From: Paenibacillus macquariensis
Lineage (GTDB): Bacteria; Bacillota; Bacilli; Paenibacillales; Paenibacillaceae
Direction of reading: 5' to 3'
Length of the DNA stretch: 64,000 nucleotides
Assembly: GCF_900156375.1 (NCBI RefSeq)
Contig: NZ_FTNK01000002.1
Coordinates: 1 to 64,000 of the forward strand
Part shown: positions 17,134-26,257 of the stretch, piece by piece
How the letters are laid out: each line of letters begins with the position of its first letter
How positions within the stretch are numbered: the stretch's first letter is position 1
Made by a program: the position numbers and the translations under genes
The notes under the pieces: model-generated
What the model was told of the DNA's origin: nothing
Seen by the model: only the letters and a program-made list of their open reading frames with translations
Databases searched by the model: none

Positions 17134-18141
17134 TTGAGTGAATTAAATACTAGATATATTGCACAATTAATGGGTGGTCATGAATTATGGGAGCCATTAT
17201 GGGGACTTACTACAAGCTTAACAAAAATAGAATCTTGCTTGCTTAAATCTTCACCTGTCCGGAGGCTACAATTTATTCATCATAGTGGTTCTAGCTACAT
17301 TAACACACACCATGTGGCAACTCGACTTCAACATACGATAGGGGTATTCTCATTAGTTGCTTATTATTGTCCTGATTGGTATGAACTAAGGGTTGCGGCG
17401 CTATTACATGACATTGGGCATTGTCCGTTCAGCCATGTTCTTGAGCAGATTGAAGGTTGTGACCATCATAAACGAACTTATGAGTTATTATACTCTTCAG
17501 AGATAAGCGGAATTCTTATTAAATATGGCTTTGACCCTCGTGTAATCCTAGATTTAATAGAGGGAAATATAACGAGCCCCTTACGGAATAAGGATAATAA
17601 AATCCACTTGGATCATCTTGATTCATGGGTTAGGAGTGCGCAAATAACAGGGCTCCTTAAGTCGTCAACCGAGTTATTAGCCAGACTTGAACTAGACGGG
17701 AATTATATCTCAACGGATGCGGAAACTGCTGAAACATTATTGCAATTTATTATTTCAGAAGCCAAATTTCATTGTTCCGGAGAGAACATGGGTCCAAGTG
17801 CCATTCTGAAGTATTTAGTTACTCAACTGATTAAAGAAAATATGGTGTCAGTTGAGTCTATTAGTGAAATGACGGATGCTAGTCTTGAATCTTTATTACT
17901 ACGTTGTGAATTGACACAAGAGGAAGCTAGGCGTTTGTTTTACAGTCCACATGAAATAATAGTTACGCGTACACAACCCAAGGTTTCTTCAAATCCACAC
18001 GTAGTAGCTCTTAATAAACTGTATCTCTCAGAGCCATTGATCACGAATGAAAGAGTGCCAGTAAATGCCCTACCTTCGTATTCGATACTAGAAGAATTAA
18101 GTTCAGTATTGGGGACGTATTTTGTATATTGGGATGAATGA
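17134..18141 (+). CDS. HD-domain phosphohydrolase
   Basis: A 335-residue protein of the SAMHD1/YwfO-like HD superfamily. The metal ligands are visible as H in TRLQHTIGV, HD in RVAALLHDIGHCPFSH and D in IHLDHLDSW. These proteins hydrolyse nucleotides (often dNTPs) or phosphodiesters. The TTG start follows GGAGGGG. It lies between two GNAT genes on the same strand with gaps of 19 and 16 bp, so the three probably form an operon. Confidence 0.85.
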   Translation: MSELNTRYIAQLMGGHELWEPLWGLTTSLTKIESCLLKSSPVRRLQFIHHSGSSYINTHHVATRLQHTIGVFSLVAYYCPDWYELRVAALLHDIGHCPFSHVLEQIEGCDHHKRTYELLYSSEISGILIKYGFDPRVILDLIEGNITSPLRNKDNKIHLDHLDSWVRSAQITGLLKSSTELLARLELDGNYISTDAETAETLLQFIISEAKFHCSGENMGPSAILKYLVTQLIKENMVSVESISEMTDASLESLLLRCELTQEEARRLFYSPHEIIVTRTQPKVSSNPHVVALNKLYLSEPLITNERVPVNALPSYSILEELSSVLGTYFVYWDE

Positions 18142-18157
18142 ATAGTGGAGGTTAATT

Positions 18158-18685
18158 ATGATTACATATCAAATAATGACTCAAGAGCAAGTAAATAAAC
18201 TTAGGGAGATCGACCGATCCGAACACATTGATCTCATATATGAACTACAGAATGGCCAAATCGTTGAAATTATCAAGAACCATGAATGCCCCAATTGGGA
18301 TGAAGAGTTGATCGAGGAAATACAAGAACGATATTTGTGTGAATTACGTAACGGAGGATTGTCCATCGGAGCATTTGACGGGGACACATTAGCTGGATTC
18401 GGAGTTCTTGCTCACCAATTCAGAGGGCCTAATCAAGATCAATTGCAGATCGATTTAATGTATGTCTCTAACAACTATAGAAGACAAGGGATTGGAACCC
18501 AGATATTAAATGAGTTAAAAGAAGGAGCAAGAAACAGGGGAGCTAAGTATCTGTATATTTCTTCGACGGAGACAAGGTCGGCGGTATCATTTTATAAGAG
18601 TCATGGAAGTCAGATTACAGAAGATACAGATATAGAACTATTTAATAAAGAACCATTAGATATTCATATGATTAATGAGTTGTAA
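18158..18685 (+). CDS. GNAT family N-acetyltransferase
   Basis: A 175-residue acetyltransferase with motif A in DLMYVSNNYRRQGIGTQILN (RRQGIG pyrophosphate loop, about residues 107-112) and motif B in SSTETRSAVSFYKSHGS. The start has GGAGG 6 nt upstream. It is third in the probable GNAT-HD-GNAT operon. The substrate is unknown. Confidence 0.85.
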   Translation: MITYQIMTQEQVNKLREIDRSEHIDLIYELQNGQIVEIIKNHECPNWDEELIEEIQERYLCELRNGGLSIGAFDGDTLAGFGVLAHQFRGPNQDQLQIDLMYVSNNYRRQGIGTQILNELKEGARNRGAKYLYISSTETRSAVSFYKSHGSQITEDTDIELFNKEPLDIHMINEL

Positions 18686-18745
18686 TGTGGGAGTTATTCA
18701 AGAAGTGGTATCGCGTTGTTATGAAATAATACCTGAAAGTATCGG

Positions 18746-18778
18746 GACAGTCACGCCAATTTGGGTGCTGTCTTTTTT
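18746..18778 (+). terminator. Rho-independent terminator
   Basis: An imperfect GACAG...CTGTC hairpin followed by six T residues. It separates the GNAT-HD-GNAT operon from the recombinase gene. Confidence 0.65.
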
Positions 18779-18903
18779 GTTGTTAAATAGAAACTTGAGT
18801 CTCCAGTCGACGAAGATGTTCGCGTGACACTTTCATGTGCAGATCGGATAGAGGTCTGGGAGGGCAGGGATTATAGGTTGAATATTGAATTAATACTAGG
18901 AGT

Positions 18904-19836
18904 ATGAATGAAGTGATCTTTGTTACTCAAAGTCAGGATTTGTTACTTAGCATTACAACAAAGGGCTACCAAGCCAATGTACGAACAACGAATCTGATGA
19001 CTCTTAAAGGATTCAGTCCAAAGACGAAAAAGGCTTATGAAGGACATATCCGACGTTTCTGTCAAAGTCATTCTGAAGTTATTCTGGAATTAAATGAAAG
19101 CCATGTGCACTCGTATGTATTAGGTTTGTTCGATCAGAAATGCTCATATTCGTATATCAATCAAGCTTTGAGTGCTTTGAAATTTTTTCTTGGGAAGGTC
19201 TGTAATCGTCCAGAATTGGTGCGACAGCTTCCTAGACCTAAGAAAGAAAAAAAGCTTCCAGCTGTTTTATCGGTGAATGAGGTGCTACGTATTTTCGCAG
19301 AATTACATAACATTAAGCATAAGACAATTGTGATGTTAACCTATTCTTCTGGTCTTCGAATTGGGGAAGTGGTGCGTCTTAAATTGCATGATTTAGATTA
19401 TGAACGATTCTTAGTCCATGTCCGGCAAGGAAAAGGGATGAAGGATCGGGTCACGGTATTGTCGAGATCTGCTTATGAGATGGTGTGCATTTATGTGAAA
19501 AGAGAAACTCCATTGGATTGGTTATTTCCTGGTGCGGATCGTGATCGACATATTACAGAAAGAACGATTCAACGCGTGTTTGAATCTGCACGTGATGCAG
19601 CAGGTATTCGCAAACCAGCAACTGTTCATACGTTACGCCATTCTTTCGCTACACATTTACTTGAAGGTGGTACGGATCTACGATACATCCAAGAACTTCT
19701 CGGGCACGAAAGCATCAAAACCACACAAATCTATACCCATGTCAGCATCAAGGATGCAAGAAAGGTCATCAGTCCTTTAGATCAAATTGTTCTGAGCCGA
19801 GGCAACGATACGTTTAACAGAGATCCCTCAGAATAG
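18904..19836 (+). CDS. Tyrosine recombinase of an integron-like system
   Basis: A 310-residue tyrosine recombinase. It has an N-terminal SAM-like core-binding domain (about 35-115) and a catalytic domain with R152 (SGLRIGE), K177 (GKGMKDR), H242-x-x-R245 (HTLRHSF), H268 (LLGHES) and nucleophile Y277 (TTQIYTH). The end SPLDQI recalls IntI and XerC/D. The stretch between K177 and H242 is of XerC/D length, with no room for the extra helix that marks classical integron integrases. An attI-like site follows 33 bp after the stop, then 15 cassettes on the same strand, so this enzyme is the obvious candidate for cassette insertion and excision (inference). The ATG has only a closely spaced AGGAG, so translation may be weak or start elsewhere. 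Confidence 0.85.
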   Translation: MNEVIFVTQSQDLLLSITTKGYQANVRTTNLMTLKGFSPKTKKAYEGHIRRFCQSHSEVILELNESHVHSYVLGLFDQKCSYSYINQALSALKFFLGKVCNRPELVRQLPRPKKEKKLPAVLSVNEVLRIFAELHNIKHKTIVMLTYSSGLRIGEVVRLKLHDLDYERFLVHVRQGKGMKDRVTVLSRSAYEMVCIYVKRETPLDWLFPGADRDRHITERTIQRVFESARDAAGIRKPATVHTLRHSFATHLLEGGTDLRYIQELLGHESIKTTQIYTHVSIKDARKVISPLDQIVLSRGNDTFNRDPSE

Positions 19837-19869
19837 AGAGGGTTAAACGACATGTGTCGCAGATTTTAC

Positions 19870-19887
19870 GTTATGAGAAATCCCCGC
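19870..19887 (+). other. attI-like primary insertion site
   Basis: GTTATGAGAAATC begins 33 bp after the recombinase stop. Its first 9 bases, and 15 of 18 overall, are the inverted match of the sequence that starts attC 1 (20459-20476). The DNA to its left has no hairpin repeat, as expected for attI rather than attC. Confidence 0.7.
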
Positions 19888-19925
19888 TAAACAAGAAAAT
19901 CATGATAAAGAAAGTGAGATCAAAT

Positions 19926-20435
19926 ATGAACATATCAATTCGACAAGTAACTGAAAATGATCCGAGAATTATTTCGGATGCTTTTAAAGAACAATGTTGG
20001 GACAAACCTATTTCTCTTTATGAGAGATATATTATTGAACAGAACAACGGGGAAAGAGTGACATTGATTGCCGAAGTAAATGGACAATTTGTTGGGTATG
20101 TAAATGTAATTTGGAAATCGTATTATCCTGCATTTAGGGAGAAAAATATACCAGAAGTTAATGACTTTAACGTTTTATTAAAGTATAGAAGATTAGGTAT
20201 TGGCTCTAAATTGATGGATCGCGCCGAAGAAATAATAAGCGAAAGATCATCAGTTGCTGGAATCGGAGTAGGAGTGTTTTCTGATTATGGTAATGCTCAA
20301 GTGCTATATGTAAAGCGTGGTTATGTCCCAGATGGTAAAGGGATACATAATGGACAGCATTATGTTGAATATGGGGAAACTGTTGTAATAGATCATGATA
20401 TTGTTCTCTACTTAACAAAGAAATTACAGAATTAG
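19926..20435 (+). CDS. Cassette 1: GNAT family N-acetyltransferase
   Basis: A 169-residue acetyltransferase. The N-terminal strand ISIRQVTENDPRII, then motif A in LLKYRRLGIGSKLMDRA (RRLGIG loop) and motif B in GVFSDYGNAQVLYVKRGYVP. The start ATG 19926 follows AAAGTGAG; an upstream extension would run back over the attI-like site. It is the first gene downstream of the recombinase and so would be the best expressed if transcription reads through. The acceptor is unknown. Confidence 0.85.
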   Translation: MNISIRQVTENDPRIISDAFKEQCWDKPISLYERYIIEQNNGERVTLIAEVNGQFVGYVNVIWKSYYPAFREKNIPEVNDFNVLLKYRRLGIGSKLMDRAEEIISERSSVAGIGVGVFSDYGNAQVLYVKRGYVPDGKGIHNGQHYVEYGETVVIDHDIVLYLTKKLQN

Positions 20436-20467
20436 AACTTGAAAGTGATTCGCTGAAGGCGGTGACA

Positions 20468-20630
20468 TCTCATAACATCACATTCCTACTGCGGGCATTC
20501 ACCCTTGATCGCCAAGAGGGATATCCGAGAAGTAAAAGCAGGCGATACATTCAACCAGCTAAGTCTGACGACCCGTTCCCTTCGGTCACTTAAGCTGCTT
20601 GAACGTCAGGAATGCCAAACGTTATATGAA
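20468..20630 (+). repeat. attC 1
   Basis: Begins TCTCATAAC and ends CGTTATATGAA. Outer arms ACATTCCT / AGGAATGC pair; inner arms near CAGCTAAGT and ACTTAAGCTGCTTGAA also pair. Its left end matches the attI-side start of cassette 1 (15/18). Confidence 0.8.
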
Positions 20631-20661
20631 AGAGTTGCTAAACTTTTCGGGAGGGAATTCG

Positions 20662-21369
20662 ATGGAGAATGTATTAATAACTGGTGCCAATCGAGGATTA
20701 GGCCTCGAATTGCAAAAAGTATTTTATTCAAGTTCATTTAACACTTTTCCGGTAGTTAGAACCGAAGCAGCAGCAGAACAATTAAGAGTTCAATTTCCTT
20801 TAAGGTGCTATCCAATAGTAGCAGATTTAACTAGTGATGATTCAATTGAAAGAATAAGGATGATTTTAGACAATACCGCTCATTCTCTTGATATTGTGAT
20901 TAATAATGCAGGCATATCGGGAACTGAATACTTAATAGAAACTGTAAGAACAGAAGAGGTAAACAATCTATTTAATATTCATTGTTTAGGAGCAATCAGA
21001 ACAGTTCAAGCAAGTATTCCACATTTGAGAAAATCAAATAATCCAAGGATAATTAATGTCTCATCAAGATTAGGTTCATTAACTCGTATGGCAACCGGAG
21101 AATTTAAAGATCGAGGATTTTCATATTCATATAGGATGGCTAAGGCAGCCCAGAATATGTTTACGATATGTCTAGGTCAAGAATTGAAGAAAGATAACAT
21201 AACTGTATGTGCTATTCATCCAGGACAGTTATTAACTAGAGGTCGATCAACTGACGCAAATACCGATCCGGCCAGTGCTGCAGAGAATATTTATAAATGG
21301 ATAAGAGAAATTGACATTAATAGTTCAGGAGTTTTTGTACAGCCGTTAGTTCAGAATATGTCTTGGTAG
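20662..21369 (+). CDS. Cassette 2: short-chain dehydrogenase/reductase
   Basis: A 235-residue SDR. It has TGANRGLG (residues 7-14), NNAG (about 85-88), the catalytic Ser in NVSSRLGS and Tyr/Lys in YRMAK. It resembles the C-factor/sniffer type of NAD(P)-dependent reductases. The start ATG 20662 has GGGAGGG 6 nt upstream; a longer frame would begin inside attC 1. The substrate is unknown. Confidence 0.85.
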   Translation: MENVLITGANRGLGLELQKVFYSSSFNTFPVVRTEAAAEQLRVQFPLRCYPIVADLTSDDSIERIRMILDNTAHSLDIVINNAGISGTEYLIETVRTEEVNNLFNIHCLGAIRTVQASIPHLRKSNNPRIINVSSRLGSLTRMATGEFKDRGFSYSYRMAKAAQNMFTICLGQELKKDNITVCAIHPGQLLTRGRSTDANTDPASAAENIYKWIREIDINSSGVFVQPLVQNMSW

Positions 21370-21390
21370 TAATTCAATGATGGCAACTCC

Positions 21391-21565
21391 TTCATATAAC
21401 ATCATATTCACGCTTCGGTCCTGACGGCCCTCGGTCCGCGAGAAGCGATCGGCAGGGAAGAGGGTTCAGCGGACACATCCGCACCGACTAACTGCGCAAG
21501 CGCAGCCGGCTCCTGGCGGAGCCTTAAGTCGGTGGGACGTCGTGAATACAGTAACGTTATAGGAA
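21391..21565 (+). repeat. attC 2
   Basis: Begins TTCATATAAC and ends CGTTATAGGAA. Its left end with adjoining bases (21383-21400) is the inverted match of the start of cassette 2 at 20621 in 17 of 18 positions, the best pair in the array. Its interior is GC-rich, with GCTTCGG and GGCTCCTGGCGGAGCC hairpins, unlike attC 1. Confidence 0.8.
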
Positions 21566-21605
21566 ACTCCTGTAAATCAGAATAAACCTTTGAGAGGGAG
21601 TAATC

Positions 21606-22052
21606 TTGGTGAGATTAAAATACTTTCAGAGAAAAAAAGCACAAAAACAAATAAAATTAATACAGGAAGAACTAGTTTTCTACGAGCCATTCTATCAATC
21701 AATCACTCAAGATGATAATTGGTTTATAGATAATTGGAATTACCTACAAAGTATCACAAAAGAACATGATGGAACTGATGGGCTAGAAGAAAAATATCTT
21801 TTAGGCTTATTTTTGGAATTAAGAAACCAATTAACTGAACTAACGAGAATAGTCGATAATTACAGAGGAAACATTGATATTAGCTTTTTCAAGGACTATA
21901 TAGATCAAATTAACAAAAGAATAACAACTAAGGATAATAAAGAAGAAATTATGATAATGATGTTTTTTTATTCAGAGATGTATGAGGGAGCTAAAAGATA
22001 TGAAAGATTAAAAGGAAAAGAAAAATCTAATAAAGAGATATTGTTAATGTGA
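21606..22052 (+). CDS. Cassette 3: hypothetical protein
   Basis: A highly charged, probably all-helical cytoplasmic protein of about 148 residues, rich in Lys, Glu, Ile and Tyr (MVRLKYFQRKKAQKQ start). No domain was recognised. Starts TTG 21606 and GTG 21609 are both possible after GAGAGGGAG. It is AT-rich compared with the flanking repeats. Confidence 0.6.
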   Translation: MVRLKYFQRKKAQKQIKLIQEELVFYEPFYQSITQDDNWFIDNWNYLQSITKEHDGTDGLEEKYLLGLFLELRNQLTELTRIVDNYRGNIDISFFKDYIDQINKRITTKDNKEEIMIMMFFYSEMYEGAKRYERLKGKEKSNKEILLM

Positions 22053-22071
22053 ATTCAAGAAGTCAGGAGCA

Positions 22072-22236
22072 TCCTATAACAATGCATTTCTGTATCGTCG
22101 CTAACGCTTCTCAGTCGCTTGAGGAGTTTCAAGGAGTAGACTCAGGCGACACATCCAACCGGCTAAGTGGCAGAGCCACCCGGACCTAAGGTCCTTAATC
22201 CGTTCGAACGTCAGAAATGCGCAACGTTATATGCAA
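22072..22236 (+). repeat. attC 3
   Basis: Begins TCCTATAAC and ends CGTTATATGCA. Its left end matches the start of cassette 3 at 21556 (15/17). It has the interior subtype with CATCGTCGCTAACGCTTC and CAACCGGCTAAGTGG. Confidence 0.8.
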
Positions 22237-22284
22237 TAGCTGTAAAGACAAAAAAATAAATTTACATTAAGTTGGAGAGATTGT

Positions 22285-23643
22285 ATGTATAATGAAAATC
22301 CTTTTGATAGGGATATGTCAGATATTATTAAGCCAGTTATTTCAATATTTATTCATTCTAACAAGTTAAAAGCTGATATTCTCGTAGAGGAGAGCAATGT
22401 TTCGAAAATACTCAAACTAGGTATTTTTCCATTCATTAATGTTGTATGTTCTCCTACAGAAGATACTATTTTGGTTGAAAAGTTACAGGAGTATCAGGGT
22501 GTGAAATTAACTGAGTATAGTTACTGCGATAACGAAAAAAAGAATTTCTTTACATTAAAGTCAGAAAATTTTGAAAAGATTGTCTTGTTTGGTGAAGAAG
22601 ACAAGAAAAATATTAAATATAAAAACAGTGATATAAGTTTATTAGATATATTTGCCGCAGAAGAGTTCGATTATTTTGTTATCAATGATGAAAATCCGAT
22701 TTTGAATGATGATATTAAAAGTCAGAAAAATTTAGTTAGTCCCAAATATGGAATGGAATTAATCAGGTTGTTACTAGTAAATAATAAATTATTCTTCGTA
22801 GGCAAAAATTTCACTGTAAATGAGGGGTATTATTATCTCTACCGGTTTAAAACTCTTTTTAAGAAATATCAATATGCCTGGAGTGTTGTTGTTTCTGCAA
22901 ATTCTGTAATAAGTGATGACTTCTTTGAACAATTCAGTAGTCTTTCACAAAGGCTTGAATTCCTATGTAGAACTTATGATAATCTATCATTTCATGATCT
23001 AAAAAAAGCAAATAATGATACTCAGAAAAATACGTTATATCATTTTGCTTATTTCATAATGCTGGTTACTGGTATATTTGATGACCTTGCCTGGATAATA
23101 AAACATCTTTACGAATTAAATCTTTCGAAAATGGAAATAGGAATAAAAATACCTGAAAACAAAGAATCAACAAAATTTTTAAATAATCTGAAGTTAGTCA
23201 ACATGCCAATATATGACTATCTCACGGATGTGGATACAAGGAACTTGATTCAACTATTTTATCCTTTAAGAGATACATTGCAACATCGAAGTTTCCTTAG
23301 TGGTGTAAGAGTGAAAAATAATAGTAAAAATATTGATAAGAACCTTTTTGCTGTTCCTCAAAAAACAGTTGAGTTGATAAAAAATAGTTCAGTAACAATT
23401 GATGACTTTGGAATAGTTGAGAATATTGGAGATAGTTATTACTTAGATGCACATTTATTTTCCTATAAAGCAATTCAAGTAGTTGCAGATATCGTTAATA
23501 CCAATCTGTCCCTAATTGATCTGGAGAGGATATTAGCTTTATTAGATGAAGCTAGTATACTGTCACTTGAACAATCAAATAAAGATTATGAAAATGGGCT
23601 TGGGGCATATTTAGGTTGGGGTTCTGAACCTGTCTACTTCTGA
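22285..23643 (+). CDS. Cassette 4: hypothetical protein with HEPN-like motif
   Basis: A 452-residue AT-rich gene product with no recognised full domain. The N-terminal third is strand-rich and the C-terminal half is helical. R329-D-T-L-Q-H334 in FYPLRDTLQHRSFL is an R-x4-H motif inside a helix-rich stretch, the catalytic pattern of HEPN ribonucleases found in defence and toxin systems. This is pattern matching only and other explanations are possible. The start has GGAGAG 5 nt upstream. Confidence 0.6.
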   Translation: MYNENPFDRDMSDIIKPVISIFIHSNKLKADILVEESNVSKILKLGIFPFINVVCSPTEDTILVEKLQEYQGVKLTEYSYCDNEKKNFFTLKSENFEKIVLFGEEDKKNIKYKNSDISLLDIFAAEEFDYFVINDENPILNDDIKSQKNLVSPKYGMELIRLLLVNNKLFFVGKNFTVNEGYYYLYRFKTLFKKYQYAWSVVVSANSVISDDFFEQFSSLSQRLEFLCRTYDNLSFHDLKKANNDTQKNTLYHFAYFIMLVTGIFDDLAWIIKHLYELNLSKMEIGIKIPENKESTKFLNNLKLVNMPIYDYLTDVDTRNLIQLFYPLRDTLQHRSFLSGVRVKNNSKNIDKNLFAVPQKTVELIKNSSVTIDDFGIVENIGDSYYLDAHLFSYKAIQVVADIVNTNLSLIDLERILALLDEASILSLEQSNKDYENGLGAYLGWGSEPVYF

Positions 23644-23686
23644 AAAATCAAAGATAATGGAAGTTAATTCGAAGATGGCAGCTACA

Positions 23687-23839
23687 GCATATAACACCGC
23701 ATTCCTACTGCGGGCATTCGCCCTTGATCGCTTCAGGGAGATTAATCAGGCGATACATTCAACCAGCGAAGTCTGACGACCCGTTCCCTGCGGTCACTTA
23801 AGCTGCTTGAACGTCAGGAATGCGCAACGTTAGCTGAAA
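23687..23839 (+). repeat. attC 4
   Basis: Begins GCATATAAC and ends CGTTAGCTGAA. Its left end matches the start of cassette 4 at 22226 (15/17). Inner GCGGGCATTCGCCC hairpin; GCATTCCT / AGGAATGC outer arms. Confidence 0.8.
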
Positions 23840-23882
23840 TCAACGAAAAAATTGTGATGGAAAATCGAAAGGAATATAAAAA

Positions 23883-24344
23883 ATGAATCTAATCCGCATA
23901 GAATCAATTGATAAACATAATTGGGAAGAAGCTCTCTCAATATCTTTACATAAATCACAAGAAAAGTTTGTGTCTCCTATTATCGAATCATTAGCATGGG
24001 CCTATATAAAACCATGGGATGAGGCATTTGATCCATATATTTTGTGCAAGGATGATAAAACATTCGGACATTTTTTTCTTTCCTATACACCTAATAGTAC
24101 GAATAATTACTGGATCGGTGGTTTTCAAATTGACAAGGAATATCAAGGAATGGGACTCGGAACACAATCTCTTAAAAGAATAGTAGAATTCATTCAAGAA
24201 ACGCACAGACAATGCGAAGTAATATCTCTAACAATCGAAAAAAGTAATAATCATGCTAGAAAGCTATACGAGAACTTCGGATTTGTTAATCAAGATAACG
24301 AGAATCAATATGGTGAGATTATTTATAAGCTAAAGTTTAAATAA
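23883..24344 (+). CDS. Cassette 5: GNAT family N-acetyltransferase
   Basis: A 153-residue acetyltransferase. Motif A is GFQIDKEYQGMGLGTQSLKR (QGMGLG loop) and motif B is EKSNNHARKLYENFGFV. It resembles the spermidine/spermine (BltD/PaiA-like) acetyltransferase group by this layout, but the substrate cannot be told. The start has AAAGGAA 7 nt upstream. Confidence 0.85.
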   Translation: MNLIRIESIDKHNWEEALSISLHKSQEKFVSPIIESLAWAYIKPWDEAFDPYILCKDDKTFGHFFLSYTPNSTNNYWIGGFQIDKEYQGMGLGTQSLKRIVEFIQETHRQCEVISLTIEKSNNHARKLYENFGFVNQDNENQYGEIIYKLKFK

Positions 24345-24390
24345 ATTATACAGAAACTTGTGCTAGGTTACTCGAAGAGGTCGTAGACAT

Positions 24391-24556
24391 CATCTAACAT
24401 TACATTCCTGCATCGTCGCTAACGCTTCCTCGGTCACCGGGAGGATTTTCGGAGAAGTAAATCAGGCGACACATCCAACCGGCTAAGTGGCGAAGCCACC
24501 CGGACCTATGGTCCTTAAGCTGTTTGGACGTCGGTAATGCGCGAACGTTATATACA
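24391..24556 (+). repeat. attC 5
   Basis: Begins CATCTAAC and ends CGTTATATAC. Its left end matches the start of cassette 5 at 23829 (14/18). Confidence 0.8.
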
Positions 24557-24600
24557 ATAAGTGCAATACATAAACAAATAAAAGAAGAGAAGGTGCAAAG

Positions 24601-25920
24601 ATGAAGATTTTTATTAGCTATAGTCATGAAGATATAGGCATAGCTGAAAAAATAGTAAATCATTTAAAACAGGCTGGTCATGATATTTGGATTGACAAAT
24701 GGAAAATTGAAGTCGGAGATAACATTATTAATAAAATTAATGAAGGGATTAATAATGCGGATGCAATAATTATTATTTTTAGCAAGAACTCTCTTAATTC
24801 AAAATGGGTGTTAAGAGAGTTCTCTGCTATGGTTCTTGGTGATATATCTAGAGAAAGCAGGAAAGTTATCCCGATACTCATAGATAAAGTTAGTGTGCCA
24901 AGCTATCTCTCTAATTATCAATATCTCGATTTATCTAGTAATTTTGAAGATAATATAAACAATTTAATAAATGCATTATCTGGGAACGTTGTACATCAAC
25001 ACGAGGAATTTCTCAATGAATTATCATATGATAAAGACTTAATTTCATTAGAAAAGGCATTATCTGAAGGACGACTTACATTAGTATGTGGCGCGGGTGT
25101 TTCAATAAGTGCTGGCATACCTACTTGGAATGAACTATTAAACAAACTATTAGAAACTATGATGAAAAGAATTTCAAATAATCATAACATTACTATAAAT
25201 TTTGAAAATACTAGTGATTTTAATAGTAGGTACTCAAACTTAATAATAGGAAAATATTTAAAAAACAACTTAGGTAAAGAATTTCAAAATGAAGTTAGAA
25301 ACGCACTTTATTCAGGAAGTTTAGGTTCTAATAGAATTATTGAGTCAATAACCAATATATCACGGCCTCAAAGAGATAGAAAACCACTTGATTCTATTAT
25401 TACTTTTAATTTTGATTCGCTCATTGAAGAGTACTTAAGTAGTAATTCAGTTAAAAATAGATCTATCTATTGCGAAGGTATTAAACATAAATCGGATGAG
25501 ATTCCAATATATCATGTTCATGGATTTTTACCAAGATTAGGTGACATTCCAATTGAATCTAATATAGTATTCAGTGAAGATTCATACCACAGCCAATTTA
25601 TCGAACCATTCAGTTGGTCGAATTTAATACAACTAAATAAACTCAGTCAAAATACCTGCTTATTCATAGGATTGAGTTTGACAGATCCCAATTTACGCCG
25701 TCTTTTAGATGTCTCTATTAGAAAAAATCCTGACAAAAATTTAAATCATTATATAATTAAAAAAATACCAATAACCATTGAAAATGGTAGAGAATCAATA
25801 GATAAGCTGGCCTACTTATTGGAAGAACAGGATGCAAACGAGCTTGGACTTAACGTTATTTGGATAAGGTCTTTTGAGGAAATCTCAACTTTTTTGAATA
25901 AAATTAACAATATCTATTGA
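24601..25920 (+). CDS. Cassette 6: TIR-SIR2 fusion, probable anti-phage NAD+-depleting effector
   Basis: A 439-residue fusion. The TIR domain (1-130) opens KIFISYSHEDIGIAEKIV and keeps the catalytic Glu73 in KWVLREF. The SIR2-like domain (about 148-435) has CGAGVSISAGIPTW (163-176), ITFNFD with N270, HVHG with H307 and GLSLTDPNLRRLL. Both domain types consume NAD+ in bacterial defence (Thoeris, short prokaryotic Argonaute and DSR systems). Having both in one chain with no partner gene in the cassette suggests a stand-alone abortive-infection effector (inference). The start has GAAGGTG upstream. Confidence 0.85.
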   Translation: MKIFISYSHEDIGIAEKIVNHLKQAGHDIWIDKWKIEVGDNIINKINEGINNADAIIIIFSKNSLNSKWVLREFSAMVLGDISRESRKVIPILIDKVSVPSYLSNYQYLDLSSNFEDNINNLINALSGNVVHQHEEFLNELSYDKDLISLEKALSEGRLTLVCGAGVSISAGIPTWNELLNKLLETMMKRISNNHNITINFENTSDFNSRYSNLIIGKYLKNNLGKEFQNEVRNALYSGSLGSNRIIESITNISRPQRDRKPLDSIITFNFDSLIEEYLSSNSVKNRSIYCEGIKHKSDEIPIYHVHGFLPRLGDIPIESNIVFSEDSYHSQFIEPFSWSNLIQLNKLSQNTCLFIGLSLTDPNLRRLLDVSIRKNPDKNLNHYIIKKIPITIENGRESIDKLAYLLEEQDANELGLNVIWIRSFEEISTFLNKINNIY

Positions 25921-25945
25921 GGGTATCACGGAGTAGGCACTTACT

Positions 25946-26114
25946 GCATATAACAATATATTTCTGCATCGTCGCTACCGCTCCTTGGTCGCCAAGAGGA
26001 ATTATCTGAGAAGTAGAATCAGGCCACACATCCAACCGGCTAAGTGGCGATGCCACCCGGACCTACTGGTCCATAAGCCGCTTGAACGTCAGAAATACGC
26101 AAAGTTAGGTGAAA
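25946..26114 (+). repeat. attC 6
   Basis: Begins GCATATAAC and ends AGTTAGGTGA; the base before GTT is A rather than the usual C. Its left end matches the start of cassette 6 at 24547 (16/18). Confidence 0.8.
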
Positions 26115-26257
26115 TTAACGCGCATATTAACGAATACAGCAATAAACATTATTTTGAAAGCAACTCGACTTAAATGGACAGTTCACACAGTTATTACGCT
26201 CAAGGGCGCAGGAACATAACTGTGATAGACGTTATTTATATTTTTGGAGGAGATAAA

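Noticed and set aside
20436..20741. Coding frames running through the attC repeats (for example 20505-20741, 25985-26173, 39967-40182)
   Set aside because: They start or end inside the repeats, recur as shadows of the hairpin arms in several copies, and have no ribosome binding site or protein character.
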